Source: an uncultured Pelagibacteraceae bacterium (GTDB lineage: Bacteria > Pseudomonadota > Alphaproteobacteria > Pelagibacterales > Pelagibacteraceae). From it: a stretch of DNA of 41,076 nt. Positions 24,588 to 32,722 of the stretch are shown piece by piece. A model generated the notes under the pieces. The model had not been told where the DNA came from. It was given only the letters and a program-made list of their open reading frames with translations, and did not search any database. Location of the stretch: assembly GCA_902537555.1 (NCBI GenBank), contig CACBBR010000009.1:1-41076 (forward strand). Reading direction: 5' to 3'. The first letter of the stretch is position 1. Each line of letters begins with the position of its first letter. Both the position numbers and the translations under genes were made by a program.

Positions 24588-25575
24588 CTTTAAACTTACT
24601 TTTTAATGTGCACACAGCTAATGCAAATCTTAGTGATCTATTCCATTTTAAAATTAATTCATAATTATCAAAAATTACATAAGCTGGTGTTAATTTTTTT
24701 GCATCAGGAATAATATCATAATCTGGAGTCACAAGTGCTGCTTTTAAATTATCAAGATTATCAAAAATTTCTCTATTTTTAATATACTTTTTTAAATAGG
24801 ATATTTTATTTTTATGTTTAATTTGTTTTGCAGATGTATTTAAATATTTATGAGGAGTTTCATCTATAAGCTCGACCTTATAAAAACATGGAGCGTTATT
24901 GTCCCATCCCATCTTATTTAAATAATTAGCAGCAGAAGCAAACGAGTCTTCTATATTCTTCAAATTTATAGTTTTATCATTATTATAATCCATTGCATAA
25001 TTTTTAATAGTAGAAGGCATAAATTGAAAATTACCGAATGCACCAGCCCATGATCCTAAATAATTTACTGGATTAATAATTTCTTTATCGAATAAAATTA
25101 AAAGAGTAATAAGTTCAGATGTAAAAAATTCGCTCCTTCTTTTGTCATAACTCAATGTTGCCAAAGACGAGATAATATCCATTTTTCCCAAATAATTACC
25201 AAAGTTCGTTTCAATTCCCATTAGAGATAAAAGTAAGTTCTTATCAACAGAAAATTCTTTAGAAATTTTATCGATAGATCTTTTGTTGATCTTGTATATT
25301 TTTAATCCAGAGTTAACTTTTTTACTATTAGCTCTTTTAGAAATATAAGTTTTTGTATCTTCATAAAACTCTGGTTGATATCTGTCATATTTTATAACAT
25401 CTTTTAAGAAAACTGATTTTTCAATTGTCTTTTCAATTGTATTTAAACTCACACCTTTTTCTAAAGCAATTAATTTAAATTTTTTTTTCCAATCATTAAA
25501 TGTAAAATCATCTGCATGAGCTTTAAAACTTATAATTATTAAAAGAAATAAAATATAAATTTTAATTTTTTTCAT
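24577..25575 (-). CDS. lytic murein transglycosylase, MltB/SLT-2 family
   Basis: A 332-residue enzyme with signal peptide (to about residue 21, ending KAHA). The catalytic glutamate lies in LMGIETNFGNYLG, and WAGAFGNFQFMPSTIKNYA and NDKTINLKNIEDSFASAANYL are the other family motifs. It cuts glycan strands between MurNAc and GlcNAc with anhydro-sugar formation. No lipobox is evident, so it is probably periplasmic and soluble. A typical C-terminal peptidoglycan-binding domain is absent. It overlaps the RlpA-like gene by 11 bases and the RarD-like gene by 14. Confidence 0.93.
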   Translation of the reverse strand: MKKIKIYILFLLIIISFKAHADDFTFNDWKKKFKLIALEKGVSLNTIEKTIEKSVFLKDVIKYDRYQPEFYEDTKTYISKRANSKKVNSGLKIYKINKRSIDKISKEFSVDKNLLLSLMGIETNFGNYLGKMDIISSLATLSYDKRRSEFFTSELITLLILFDKEIINPVNYLGSWAGAFGNFQFMPSTIKNYAMDYNNDKTINLKNIEDSFASAANYLNKMGWDNNAPCFYKVELIDETPHKYLNTSAKQIKHKNKISYLKKYIKNREIFDNLDNLKAALVTPDYDIIPDAKKLTPAYVIFDNYELILKWNRSLRFALAVCTLKSKFKDAI

Positions 25576-26443
25576 AAATATCTTTTAAATATATAAATAC
25601 AGCAATCCATATCAAAATAAAACTAACTAACTGATTTATGTTAAATTGTTCATTATAAATAAAAAAACCAAGTATAAATTGCAAAGTAGGAGTTATATAA
25701 AAAATCATACCAGCTGGACCTAGGCCCGACAATTCTACACCTCTTACATAAAAAAAAAGGGGAATCACTGTCATTGGTCCTGCAAGCATTAATAGTGGCA
25801 TCAAAGAAGGATTTGATATACTGAAATCGTTTTGATTGTTAATGCTTATAAAATAAAATGCAACTAATACGAATGGAAGTAAGTATAAACTTTCTATAAA
25901 AAGACCAATATCTGTTTCGACATTAATTTTTTTTCTAAATAAATTATAAAAACTCCAACTGGCAGCAACAATTAAACCTACCCATGGTATAGATTTAAAG
26001 TCTAGTATTAATAGATATAAAACAGAAATAATTACAATCAAAATTGAGATTTTACCTTTTTTTGTAATCGATTCTTTGAAAAAGAAATTACCTAAAAAAA
26101 CACTTATAATTGGCATTATAAAATAACCAAAACTAGCTTCAATTATTTTATCCTGACTAACAGCATAGATCCAGACACCCCAATTAATAAAAATTAAAAA
26201 ACCTGAGATAAAAAGAATAAATAATTTATTTTTATCACTAATAACTTTTATAAAAATACTCCATTTTGAAAATAAAAATGTAGTAATAATTAATACAAAA
26301 GTCGTCCATACACTTCTGTGAATTAATACTTCAATATGTCCAGCAAAAGAAATGTACTTGAAGTATATAACTCCAAAAAAACCCCACCAAAAAGAACCGA
26401 GAGATGTTAACATTACACCTTTATTAAAATTTTTTTTGTTCAT
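25562..26443 (-). CDS. rarD: RarD-type EamA-family transporter
   Basis: A 293-residue membrane protein with about ten segments. It shows the RarD start KGVMLTSLGSFWWGFFGVIYF, IEVLIHRSVWTTFVLI, INWGVWIYAVSQDKIIEASFGYF (in two halves as landmarks) and GLGPAGMIFYITPTLQFILGF. RarD proteins are drug/metabolite-superfamily carriers with unknown natural substrate. It is different from the DMT protein at the start of the window. It is first in the nine-gene minus run and overlaps the transglycosylase gene by 14 bases. Confidence 0.9.
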   Translation of the reverse strand: MNKKNFNKGVMLTSLGSFWWGFFGVIYFKYISFAGHIEVLIHRSVWTTFVLIITTFLFSKWSIFIKVISDKNKLFILFISGFLIFINWGVWIYAVSQDKIIEASFGYFIMPIISVFLGNFFFKESITKKGKISILIVIISVLYLLILDFKSIPWVGLIVAASWSFYNLFRKKINVETDIGLFIESLYLLPFVLVAFYFISINNQNDFSISNPSLMPLLMLAGPMTVIPLFFYVRGVELSGLGPAGMIFYITPTLQFILGFFIYNEQFNINQLVSFILIWIAVFIYLKDIYEKN

Positions 26444-26498
26444 TTTTAAATATTTGAATATTTTGTCTTACTACTTAAGTTATTTTATTGTTGAAATA

Positions 26499-26504
26499 TA
26501 TAAT
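26499..26504 (+). promoter_or_regulatory. candidate -10 box for tRNA-Ser
   Basis: A perfect TATAAT (26499-26504) lies about 24 bases before the mature tRNA-Ser 5' end, in an AT-rich 84-base gap that also holds a short TAA repeat. No good -35 is seen at 16-18 bases, so the call rests on the -10 and position alone. Confidence 0.3.
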
Positions 26505-26527
26505 AATAATAATAAAACCTTGCTCAC

Positions 26528-26617
26528 GGAGAGATGGCTGAGCGGTTGAAAGCATCGGTCTTGAAAACCGACAAAGGGGCAACTCTTTCCTGGGTTCGAA
26601 TCCCAGTCTCTCCGCCA
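26528..26617 (+). tRNA. tRNA-Ser (anticodon TGA)
   Basis: Acceptor GGAGAGA pairs with TCTCTCC, with discriminator G and encoded CCA (26615-26617). The anticodon arm TCGGT-CTTGAAA-ACCGA gives TGA. The long variable arm expected of tRNA-Ser follows (about 26571-26589), then the T arm CTGGGTTCGAATCCCAG. Length is 90 with CCA. It ends one base before the sdhE stop on the other strand. Confidence 0.97.
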
Positions 26618-26618
26618 T

Positions 26619-26864
26619 CTATTTAAAATCAATCAATAGTTTTAATATTTTTTTATTTTCAAAGCTCATTTGATTTTTTGAAATTTTAGAAATATCTTCG
26701 TCATTCATGTTAACTAATAAATCTAAATCTTTTAAATCATCTATTGATAATGAATCAATAATGGAATTAACAAAACTACTTACAAAAATGTCCATTTCTT
26801 TTGTACCTCTGTATTGAGATCTATAAATAATTTTATTAATTAAATTTTGTTTATTTGAATTCAT
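26619..26864 (-). CDS. sdhE: succinate dehydrogenase assembly factor SdhE
   Basis: An 81-residue protein with the RSxxRGxKExD motif of the SdhE/Sdh5 family (IYRSQYRGTKEMD), needed for covalent FAD attachment to the flavoprotein subunit of succinate dehydrogenase. The rest is an acidic five-helix bundle of normal length. It is divergent from recG with 28 bases between the start codons; sdhE-recG is a conserved alphaproteobacterial neighbourhood. The mfd gene often found with them is not here. Confidence 0.92.
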   Translation of the reverse strand: MNSNKQNLINKIIYRSQYRGTKEMDIFVSSFVNSIIDSLSIDDLKDLDLLVNMNDEDISKISKNQMSFENKKILKLLIDFK

Positions 26865-26892
26865 TGCTTATAAACATATATATATATATTTA

Positions 26893-28935
26893 ATGAGTAA
26901 TTTTGAATATTTATTGTCACCCATCGATAAAATTAAAGGTGTTGGTAAAAAAACATTAAGATCATTTAATAAAAAAAAAATATTTACAATTTTTGATCTA
27001 TTGTGGCACTTACCGTTATCAAAAATTGAAACTGCTGCGGATACAGAGATTGAAGATTTGCAAATAGGTAAAAATTACAACATTAAAGTAAAGCCCATTA
27101 AATATAATTTTCCACGGATAAGAAATTTACCTAATAAAGTCATATGTGAAAAAAATGGCGTAAAAATAGATTGTATTTTTTTTAATAGTTATGAAGGGTA
27201 TATAAGAAAACTACTACCTTTAAATGAAAACATCATAATTAATGGTAAAGCAAATAATTTTAGAAATAAATTTCAATTTGTAAACCCAAGACTAGTAAAA
27301 TCAAATAGCTCAGTATTAATAGATGATGAAAATAAATATAGCCTCACAGAAGGTTTAACATTGAATAAATATAATAAAATAATAAATAATATTTTTCAAA
27401 ATTTACCTGATTTAGATGAGTGGTTACCAAAGGAAATATCAAATTTGTTTGATAATGTATCTTGGAAAGATTGTGTTATTAAAATTCACAAGGAAGAAAT
27501 CACAAAAGTTAAAGATACAAAATTTTTTAGAAGACTTGTATTTGATGAAATTTTTGCAAATTTTTTACTTTCTTCAGATATAAGAAGTAAAATTAAAAAA
27601 ATAAAAAAAAAAAATAAAATTTTAGACGCCAAATATCAAGATAAAATAATCAATAATTTAAAATTCAAACTTACGGATGATCAAATCTCTACATTAAAAA
27701 ATATAAATAAAGATATGGAGTCCAAACAAAAAATGTTTAGATTGCTACAAGGGGATGTAGGGTCAGGAAAAACAATAGTCGCCGTAATATCAGCCTTAAA
27801 TTCCATAAGAGCTGGCTATCAAGTTGCAATAATGGCTCCAACTGAAATATTAGCCATTCAACATTATAAGTTTATATGTGAAAATTTTAATGATTATTGT
27901 AATCCTGAAATATTAACTGGAAAAACAGAGTATAAAAAAAGAAAAAAAGTTTTAAACGATCTTTCAAATAATAGGATTGATATTTTAATTGGCACACATT
28001 CTCTCTTCCAAGAAAAAATTAATTATTTTAATTTAGGATTAATAATTATTGATGAACAACATAAATTTGGCGTTAACCAAAGAAAAAAGCTTTCAGATAA
28101 AGGAGGTAAAGATTGCGATGTACTAGTAATGTCTGCAACACCTATACCCAGAACAATGATGATGACTATTTATGGAGATATGGATATTTCTTTAATTAAA
28201 TCTAAACCAAAAAATAGACAGCCAATAAAAACATACAGTAAAAATGAAACAAAAATTAATGAAGTTATTAATTTTATTAAAGGTGAAATATCAAAAGAAA
28301 ATCAAGTATTCTGGGTTTGTCCTTTGATAAAGGAGTCAAAAAAAATGGATCATCAATCTGCTACAGAAAAATATAAATATTTGAGTAAAATTTTTAAACA
28401 TAAAGTTGATATAATTCATGGAGCGATGAGTAAAGAAGAAAAAGATAATGTATTGAATAAGTTTAATAATAGAAATATTGATATATTAGTTTCAACTACA
28501 GTAATAGAAGTTGGAATTGATTTTCCCAATGCAAACGTAATTGTCATTGAAAATTCAAATAAATATGGATTATCTCAACTTCATCAACTAAGAGGTCGTG
28601 TGGGCAGAGGCAACAAAGAGTCAACATGTATATTGATGTTTAAAGCAGGATTAAGTGAAAATGCTCGAAAAAGAATTACAATACTCAAAAACTCTAATGA
28701 TGGTTTTAAAATTGCTGAGGAAGATTTAAAAATAAGAGGATATGGTGATATTTTAGGATTTAAACAGAGTGGTTTAAAAAAATATAACTTAGCAGATCCT
28801 ATTCAGCACGAAGATTTATTTAAAGTTGCTGAGAGAGAAATTAAAAAAATGGAAAAAAACAATATCAAAATAAAAAAATTTAATAAGCTTATTAAACTTT
28901 ATGATAAGGTAGCTGTGATTAATGACGCTATTTAG
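26893..28935 (+). CDS. recG: ATP-dependent DNA helicase RecG
   Basis: A 680-residue helicase that remodels stalled replication forks and Holliday junctions. The N-terminal wedge domain begins PIDKIKGVGKKTLRSF. Helicase motifs are QGDVGSGKTIVAVI (Walker A), IIDEQHKFGVNQR (Walker B, DEQH), MSATPIPRTM (motif III), VSTTVIEVGIDFPNA and LHQLRGRVGRGN (motif VI). Length is near the E. coli size. No Shine-Dalgarno sequence is seen; the start is preceded by an AT alternation (26876-26890). The 3' end overlaps the DUF502 gene by 8 bases, tail to tail. Confidence 0.97.
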   Translation: MSNFEYLLSPIDKIKGVGKKTLRSFNKKKIFTIFDLLWHLPLSKIETAADTEIEDLQIGKNYNIKVKPIKYNFPRIRNLPNKVICEKNGVKIDCIFFNSYEGYIRKLLPLNENIIINGKANNFRNKFQFVNPRLVKSNSSVLIDDENKYSLTEGLTLNKYNKIINNIFQNLPDLDEWLPKEISNLFDNVSWKDCVIKIHKEEITKVKDTKFFRRLVFDEIFANFLLSSDIRSKIKKIKKKNKILDAKYQDKIINNLKFKLTDDQISTLKNINKDMESKQKMFRLLQGDVGSGKTIVAVISALNSIRAGYQVAIMAPTEILAIQHYKFICENFNDYCNPEILTGKTEYKKRKKVLNDLSNNRIDILIGTHSLFQEKINYFNLGLIIIDEQHKFGVNQRKKLSDKGGKDCDVLVMSATPIPRTMMMTIYGDMDISLIKSKPKNRQPIKTYSKNETKINEVINFIKGEISKENQVFWVCPLIKESKKMDHQSATEKYKYLSKIFKHKVDIIHGAMSKEEKDNVLNKFNNRNIDILVSTTVIEVGIDFPNANVIVIENSNKYGLSQLHQLRGRVGRGNKESTCILMFKAGLSENARKRITILKNSNDGFKIAEEDLKIRGYGDILGFKQSGLKKYNLADPIQHEDLFKVAEREIKKMEKNNIKIKKFNKLIKLYDKVAVINDAI

Positions 28936-29551
28936 TATTGCTATCCGAAGTTCCAGCTGAAACTATAAATTTTGATGCTTCCTCAAACGACATATCTAAA
29001 TAAACAATTTCATCTTTAGGAAACATTAATAAAAATCCACTAGTTGGGTTTGGGGTAGTTGGAACAAATACGTTAATTAAATTTGTATTTGTTTTTTTGG
29101 ATATCTCACCTTTATTCTCTTTTGTTGCAAAGCCAACAGCCCAAGTACCCTTTCGCGGGTATTGTACTAATACAACACTCTTTTTTGATCCTTTTTTAGG
29201 TGCAAAAGTTTCTGTCATCTGTCCAATAGCTGAGTAGATGGTTCTTAAAATTGGTATTTTTTTTAATAAATCATTAAATAATTGTAAAAATTTTTTTCCA
29301 ATAAAAGAAAGTGACAATCCACCAACTATAGTAATGATTATTACTGATAATAAAATTTCCAACCCTGGTATTGCAAAAGGTAAATAATTATTAGGGTTTA
29401 TTCCGTGAGGAATTAATTTAGATGAAATTGAGACAAAAAAAGTAGTTAGATATAATGTGATACCAATGGGAACCAAAACCACAATGCCTGTAATAAAATA
29501 GTTTCTCAACCTAGCAATAAACGAAATTCTTTTTCTTCTTAGTTTAGACAT
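28928..29551 (-). CDS. DUF502 membrane protein
   Basis: A 207-residue protein with two N-terminal membrane segments (about residues 14-35 and 58-82) and a soluble C-terminal domain. It matches DUF502: GIVVLVPIGITLYL, IPILRTIYSAIGQMTETF, VVLVQYPRKGTWAVGFAT and VFVPTTPNPTSGFLLMFP. The function is unknown; the family is widespread in bacteria and often sits near recG, as here. Divergent from the M48 peptidase gene by 47 bases. Confidence 0.9.
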   Translation of the reverse strand: MSKLRRKRISFIARLRNYFITGIVVLVPIGITLYLTTFFVSISSKLIPHGINPNNYLPFAIPGLEILLSVIIITIVGGLSLSFIGKKFLQLFNDLLKKIPILRTIYSAIGQMTETFAPKKGSKKSVVLVQYPRKGTWAVGFATKENKGEISKKTNTNLINVFVPTTPNPTSGFLLMFPKDEIVYLDMSFEEASKFIVSAGTSDSNTK

Positions 29552-29598
29552 ATCTATTAATTGATTATAAATTACATGTAATATAAAAATTATTAAAA

Positions 29599-30420
29599 GT
29601 GAATAGAAGAAATTTTATATATTTGATGGGTTGTGGCTGTCTTTCTGCAGGTTTTCATGCTTGTACTACTGCACCAATCACCGAAAGAAAGCAATTAAAA
29701 CTAATTTCAGAATCACAATTAAATGCTCAAGCAGCCAAAGCGTATGAGCAAGTTAAGAAAAAAGCAAAATTAAGTGATGATAAAGATAGTTTGAATAAAA
29801 TAATACAAATAGGATCAAAGATTGAAAAATCTATTTCAGAGTATTTTTATAGAAATGACATGGTTGATCCAACAGCAAACTTTGAATGGGAATATATTTT
29901 AATTGATAATAAAAAAATTAAAAACGCATGGTGTATGCCAGGTGGTAAAATTGCATTTTATACAGGAATGTTGGATATTACAAAAAATGATGATGGTTTA
30001 GCAGCTGTGATGGGGCATGAAATTGCACATGCGGTTGCAAAACATTCTGTCGAAAGAGCTAGCAGAACAAGATTGTTAAATACAACAACTGGCATTATTG
30101 ATATTGCTACTGGGGGAAAATTATCTAAAGTTAATAAAACAACAGGCATGAATACAGTAGGAATCATATCTCAAATTGGAATCATGAACCCTTTTACAAG
30201 AAAACAAGAGAGTGAAGCTGATTATTTAGGATTAATTTTCTCATCTTTATCAGGATATGACATAAGAGAAACAACTAAAATATGGGAAAGAATGAAAAAA
30301 GCAAACAAAGGAAAAGAGCCCGCCGAATTCCTTAGCACTCATCCTTCTAACGATAGAAGAATTAATCAAATCAATAACTGGATGAATGAAATTATTCTAA
30401 AGTATCCACCTGTTTTGTGA
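29599..30420 (+). CDS. M48-family metallopeptidase, Tat-type lipoprotein
   Basis: A 273-residue zinc protease with a GTG start. The N-terminus MNRRNFIYLMGCGCLSAGFHAC has a twin-arginine pattern and a candidate lipobox cysteine (AGFHAC, residue 22), with another cysteine at 12 and 14, so export by Tat and lipid anchoring is likely. HExxH is in MGHEIAHAVAKHS with the third ligand in ESEADYLGL. LSTHPSNDRRINQI is the usual C-terminal M48 motif. Relatives (BepA/LoiP-like) are periplasmic quality-control proteases. The stop is 3 bases from tRNA-Lys on the other strand. Confidence 0.92.
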   Translation: MNRRNFIYLMGCGCLSAGFHACTTAPITERKQLKLISESQLNAQAAKAYEQVKKKAKLSDDKDSLNKIIQIGSKIEKSISEYFYRNDMVDPTANFEWEYILIDNKKIKNAWCMPGGKIAFYTGMLDITKNDDGLAAVMGHEIAHAVAKHSVERASRTRLLNTTTGIIDIATGGKLSKVNKTTGMNTVGIISQIGIMNPFTRKQESEADYLGLIFSSLSGYDIRETTKIWERMKKANKGKEPAEFLSTHPSNDRRINQINNWMNEIILKYPPVL

Positions 30421-30423
30421 TAT

Positions 30424-30499
<76 letters not shown>

Positions 30500-30548
30500 A
30501 ACACGAATTTCTTATATTGATTTTTTATTATTTGGCAATGGTAAAAAT

Positions 30549-31667
30549 TTACAAAATATTAATATACTTGTCATGAAATTCGTCAAAAGTTCCCATTTTA
30601 ATATTTTTTCTTATTTCATACATAAGTTCTTGATAAAAGTTTATATTGTTTAAAGTTAAGATCATTGAAGCTAGCATTTCATTAGTATTATGAAGGTGAT
30701 TCAAATAGTTTTTTGAATATTTGTTTAAATCAAATTTTGTCACACTACTATCCAGAGGTGTATTATTAAATTTATTCTCAGAATTTCTTATTTGAATTCT
30801 ACCGTTCCATGTAAATGCTAATCCTGTTCTTCCTGATCTAGTTGGCAAAACACAATCGAACATATCAATACCTCTTTTTACTGCTCCCAATATATCTGAG
30901 GGTGTTCCTACACCCATTAAATATCTTGGTTTATCTTCAGGTAAATAATCTTTAATACCATCTAAAACATCAAACATTTCCTTTTGAGTTTCCCCAACAG
31001 CTAAACCTCCAATTGCGTATCCGTCAAATTTTATGTTAATTAATTTTTTTAAAGACTCAATTCTAAGATCATTAAACAAACCTCCTTGAACAATACCAAA
31101 CAAAGCTTTATGTGGGTTATTTCCAAATTCATCCTTAGATCTTTTTGCCCATTCTGTAGATAATTCCATAGAGTTTTTAATTTTGTTGTAATCTTTTGTA
31201 TTTTTTGGACACTCATCCATTACCATAACAATATCTGAATTAAGTTTTTTTTGAATTTTAATGCTTTCCTCAGGACCTAAGATGAATGTTTTTCCGTCTA
31301 TATGAGATTGAAAAATTGCTCCTTTGTCTCTGTCGATTTTGTTAAATTTAGATAAAGACATAACCTGATAGCCTCCTGAGTCTGTTAAGATAGGAAGTTT
31401 ACAATTCATAAACTTGTGAAGACCTCCAACTGCCTCGATTCTTTCAGTGCCAGGCCTAATCATTAAGTGATAAGTATTTGAGAGAATAATTTGACTGCCA
31501 GTCTTTATAATATCATCAATAAAAACACCTTTTACTGTAGCCTGAGTTCCTACAGGCATAAAAGCAGGTGTATCTATTTCTCCACGATGAGTTTGAATCA
31601 ATCCAACACGATAATTTTTATTTTGATGTTTTACGCTAAAAGAAAAATTCTTTTTTATGTCTTCCAT
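30549..31667 (-). CDS. tgt: tRNA-guanine transglycosylase (zinc site lost)
   Basis: A 372-residue bacterial Tgt that swaps guanine-34 for preQ1 in tRNAs with GUN anticodons. Catalytic residues are present: D96 (LTDSGGYQVMSLS) and nucleophile D271 (FDCVLPTRSGRTG); the pocket GGLAVGE and FGIVQGG are also intact. The C-terminal zinc site is not. Where the family has CxCxxC after TPLD, this protein has V309, K311 and L314, and N340 replaces the histidine (ILTLNNINFY). The alignment to Zymomonas Tgt, as I recall it, is gap-free through this region, so this is substitution, not truncation. It follows the cyclophilin gene after 10 bases; the queA gene often found between is not here. Confidence 0.95.
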   Translation of the reverse strand: MEDIKKNFSFSVKHQNKNYRVGLIQTHRGEIDTPAFMPVGTQATVKGVFIDDIIKTGSQIILSNTYHLMIRPGTERIEAVGGLHKFMNCKLPILTDSGGYQVMSLSKFNKIDRDKGAIFQSHIDGKTFILGPEESIKIQKKLNSDIVMVMDECPKNTKDYNKIKNSMELSTEWAKRSKDEFGNNPHKALFGIVQGGLFNDLRIESLKKLINIKFDGYAIGGLAVGETQKEMFDVLDGIKDYLPEDKPRYLMGVGTPSDILGAVKRGIDMFDCVLPTRSGRTGLAFTWNGRIQIRNSENKFNNTPLDSSVTKFDLNKYSKNYLNHLHNTNEMLASMILTLNNINFYQELMYEIRKNIKMGTFDEFHDKYINIL

Positions 31668-31677
31668 TCATTAAAAT

Positions 31678-32235
31678 CTACTCAGATTTAAAACTAATTA
31701 TTTTATCAGGATTAGAAACAGATCCATTTGGTCCGTCACCTTTTGCAATCTTATCTACAAACTCCATTCCTTCTAAAACTTTGCCAAATACAGTATATTG
31801 TCTATCTAAATGTGGTGTTGAACCAAAGCAGATAAAAAATTGACTATTAGCACTATTAGGATTTGAAGATCTCGCCATAGATAAAGTGCCTCTTTCATGT
31901 GGTAAATCATTAAATTCTTCTTTAAGGTCAGGCAAATCAGATCCACCCATACCTGCCCTGCTTAAATTAAAATTATTAGATGATGAGTTTCCGAATTGAA
32001 CGTCTCCAGTTTGAGCCATGAAACCATCTATTACTCTATGAAAAACTACTCCATCATATTTTCCACTATCTGCCAACTCAGTTATTCTTTTTACATGGTT
32101 TGGTGCTACATCTGGAAATAATTTTATTTTTACATCTCCATCTTTTAACTTAAGTATCATAATATTCTCCTTTGCCTTTAAAGCTGTTGTTAATAATAAT
32201 ATTGATATAATTAAAATAATTGTTTTTTTAAGCAT
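31678..32235 (-). CDS. cyclophilin-type peptidyl-prolyl isomerase, exported
   Basis: A 185-residue cyclophilin with an N-terminal signal peptide (to about residue 21), so periplasmic. Family motifs are YDGVVFHRVIDGFMAQTGD, LPHERGTLSMARSSNPNSAN and SQFFICFGSTPHLDRQYTVF (as two adjacent blocks), with the catalytic arginine in FHRV. It accelerates proline isomerisation in exported proteins. It overlaps coaD by 8 bases; gyrA-coaD-ppi is a conserved alphaproteobacterial order. Confidence 0.95.
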   Translation of the reverse strand: MLKKTIILIISILLLTTALKAKENIMILKLKDGDVKIKLFPDVAPNHVKRITELADSGKYDGVVFHRVIDGFMAQTGDVQFGNSSSNNFNLSRAGMGGSDLPDLKEEFNDLPHERGTLSMARSSNPNSANSQFFICFGSTPHLDRQYTVFGKVLEGMEFVDKIAKGDGPNGSVSNPDKIISFKSE

Positions 32236-32722
32236 AGATTTTTTTCAAAGATTTTATTGTGCTTTTAGTTGTAAATTTTCTTAAATCACCATTATGCATA
32301 GCTATTTCTTTAACAAAACGAGAGGAAATGATTTGATTTTCAACATCTGACATAAGAAAAACTGTTTCAACTTTATTATTCAATTTTCTATTCATTCCAG
32401 CAAGCTGAAATTCATATTCAAAATCAGACACTGCCCTTAAACCTCTTAATATGAGGTTTGATTTATATTTTTTACATAATTCGGTCGTTAAAGAATTAAA
32501 TCTAATAACTTGAATTTTATTTTTTGAAAACTTTAGATCATTATATAAAGCTCTTGATACAATTTTATATCTTTCTTCTATTGGAAATAAGAAATTTTTT
32601 TGATTTCCATCAGAAATACCTACAATAATTTTATCGGCTAATTTTAAAGCTTTTTTAATTACGTCAATATGTCCATTAGTAATAGGATCGAATGTTCCTG
32701 GGTATATGGCAATATTTTTCAT
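32228..32722 (-). CDS. coaD: phosphopantetheine adenylyltransferase
   Basis: A 164-residue nucleotidyltransferase of coenzyme A synthesis. IAIYPGTFDPITNGHIDVI holds the TxGH-type motif (TNGH), LRGLRAVSDFEYEFQLAGMN is the pantetheine-binding region, and the C-terminal ISSRFVKEIA carries the ISSxxVR-like motif. Length is normal. It overlaps gyrA by one base (TAATG type) and the cyclophilin gene by 8. Confidence 0.97.
   Translation of the reverse strand: MKNIAIYPGTFDPITNGHIDVIKKALKLADKIIVGISDGNQKNFLFPIEERYKIVSRALYNDLKFSKNKIQVIRFNSLTTELCKKYKSNLILRGLRAVSDFEYEFQLAGMNRKLNNKVETVFLMSDVENQIISSRFVKEIAMHNGDLRKFTTKSTIKSLKKIYA

Noticed and set aside
26876..26890. AT dinucleotide run before recG as a functional repeat.
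   Set aside because: It is short and lies in AT-rich divergent promoter DNA; chance or a simple promoter element explains it.
30549..30745. Frameshift or truncation as the reason for the missing zinc ligands in Tgt.
   Set aside because: The frame is open and conserved motifs before, within and after the site stay aligned without gaps to the normal C-terminus.
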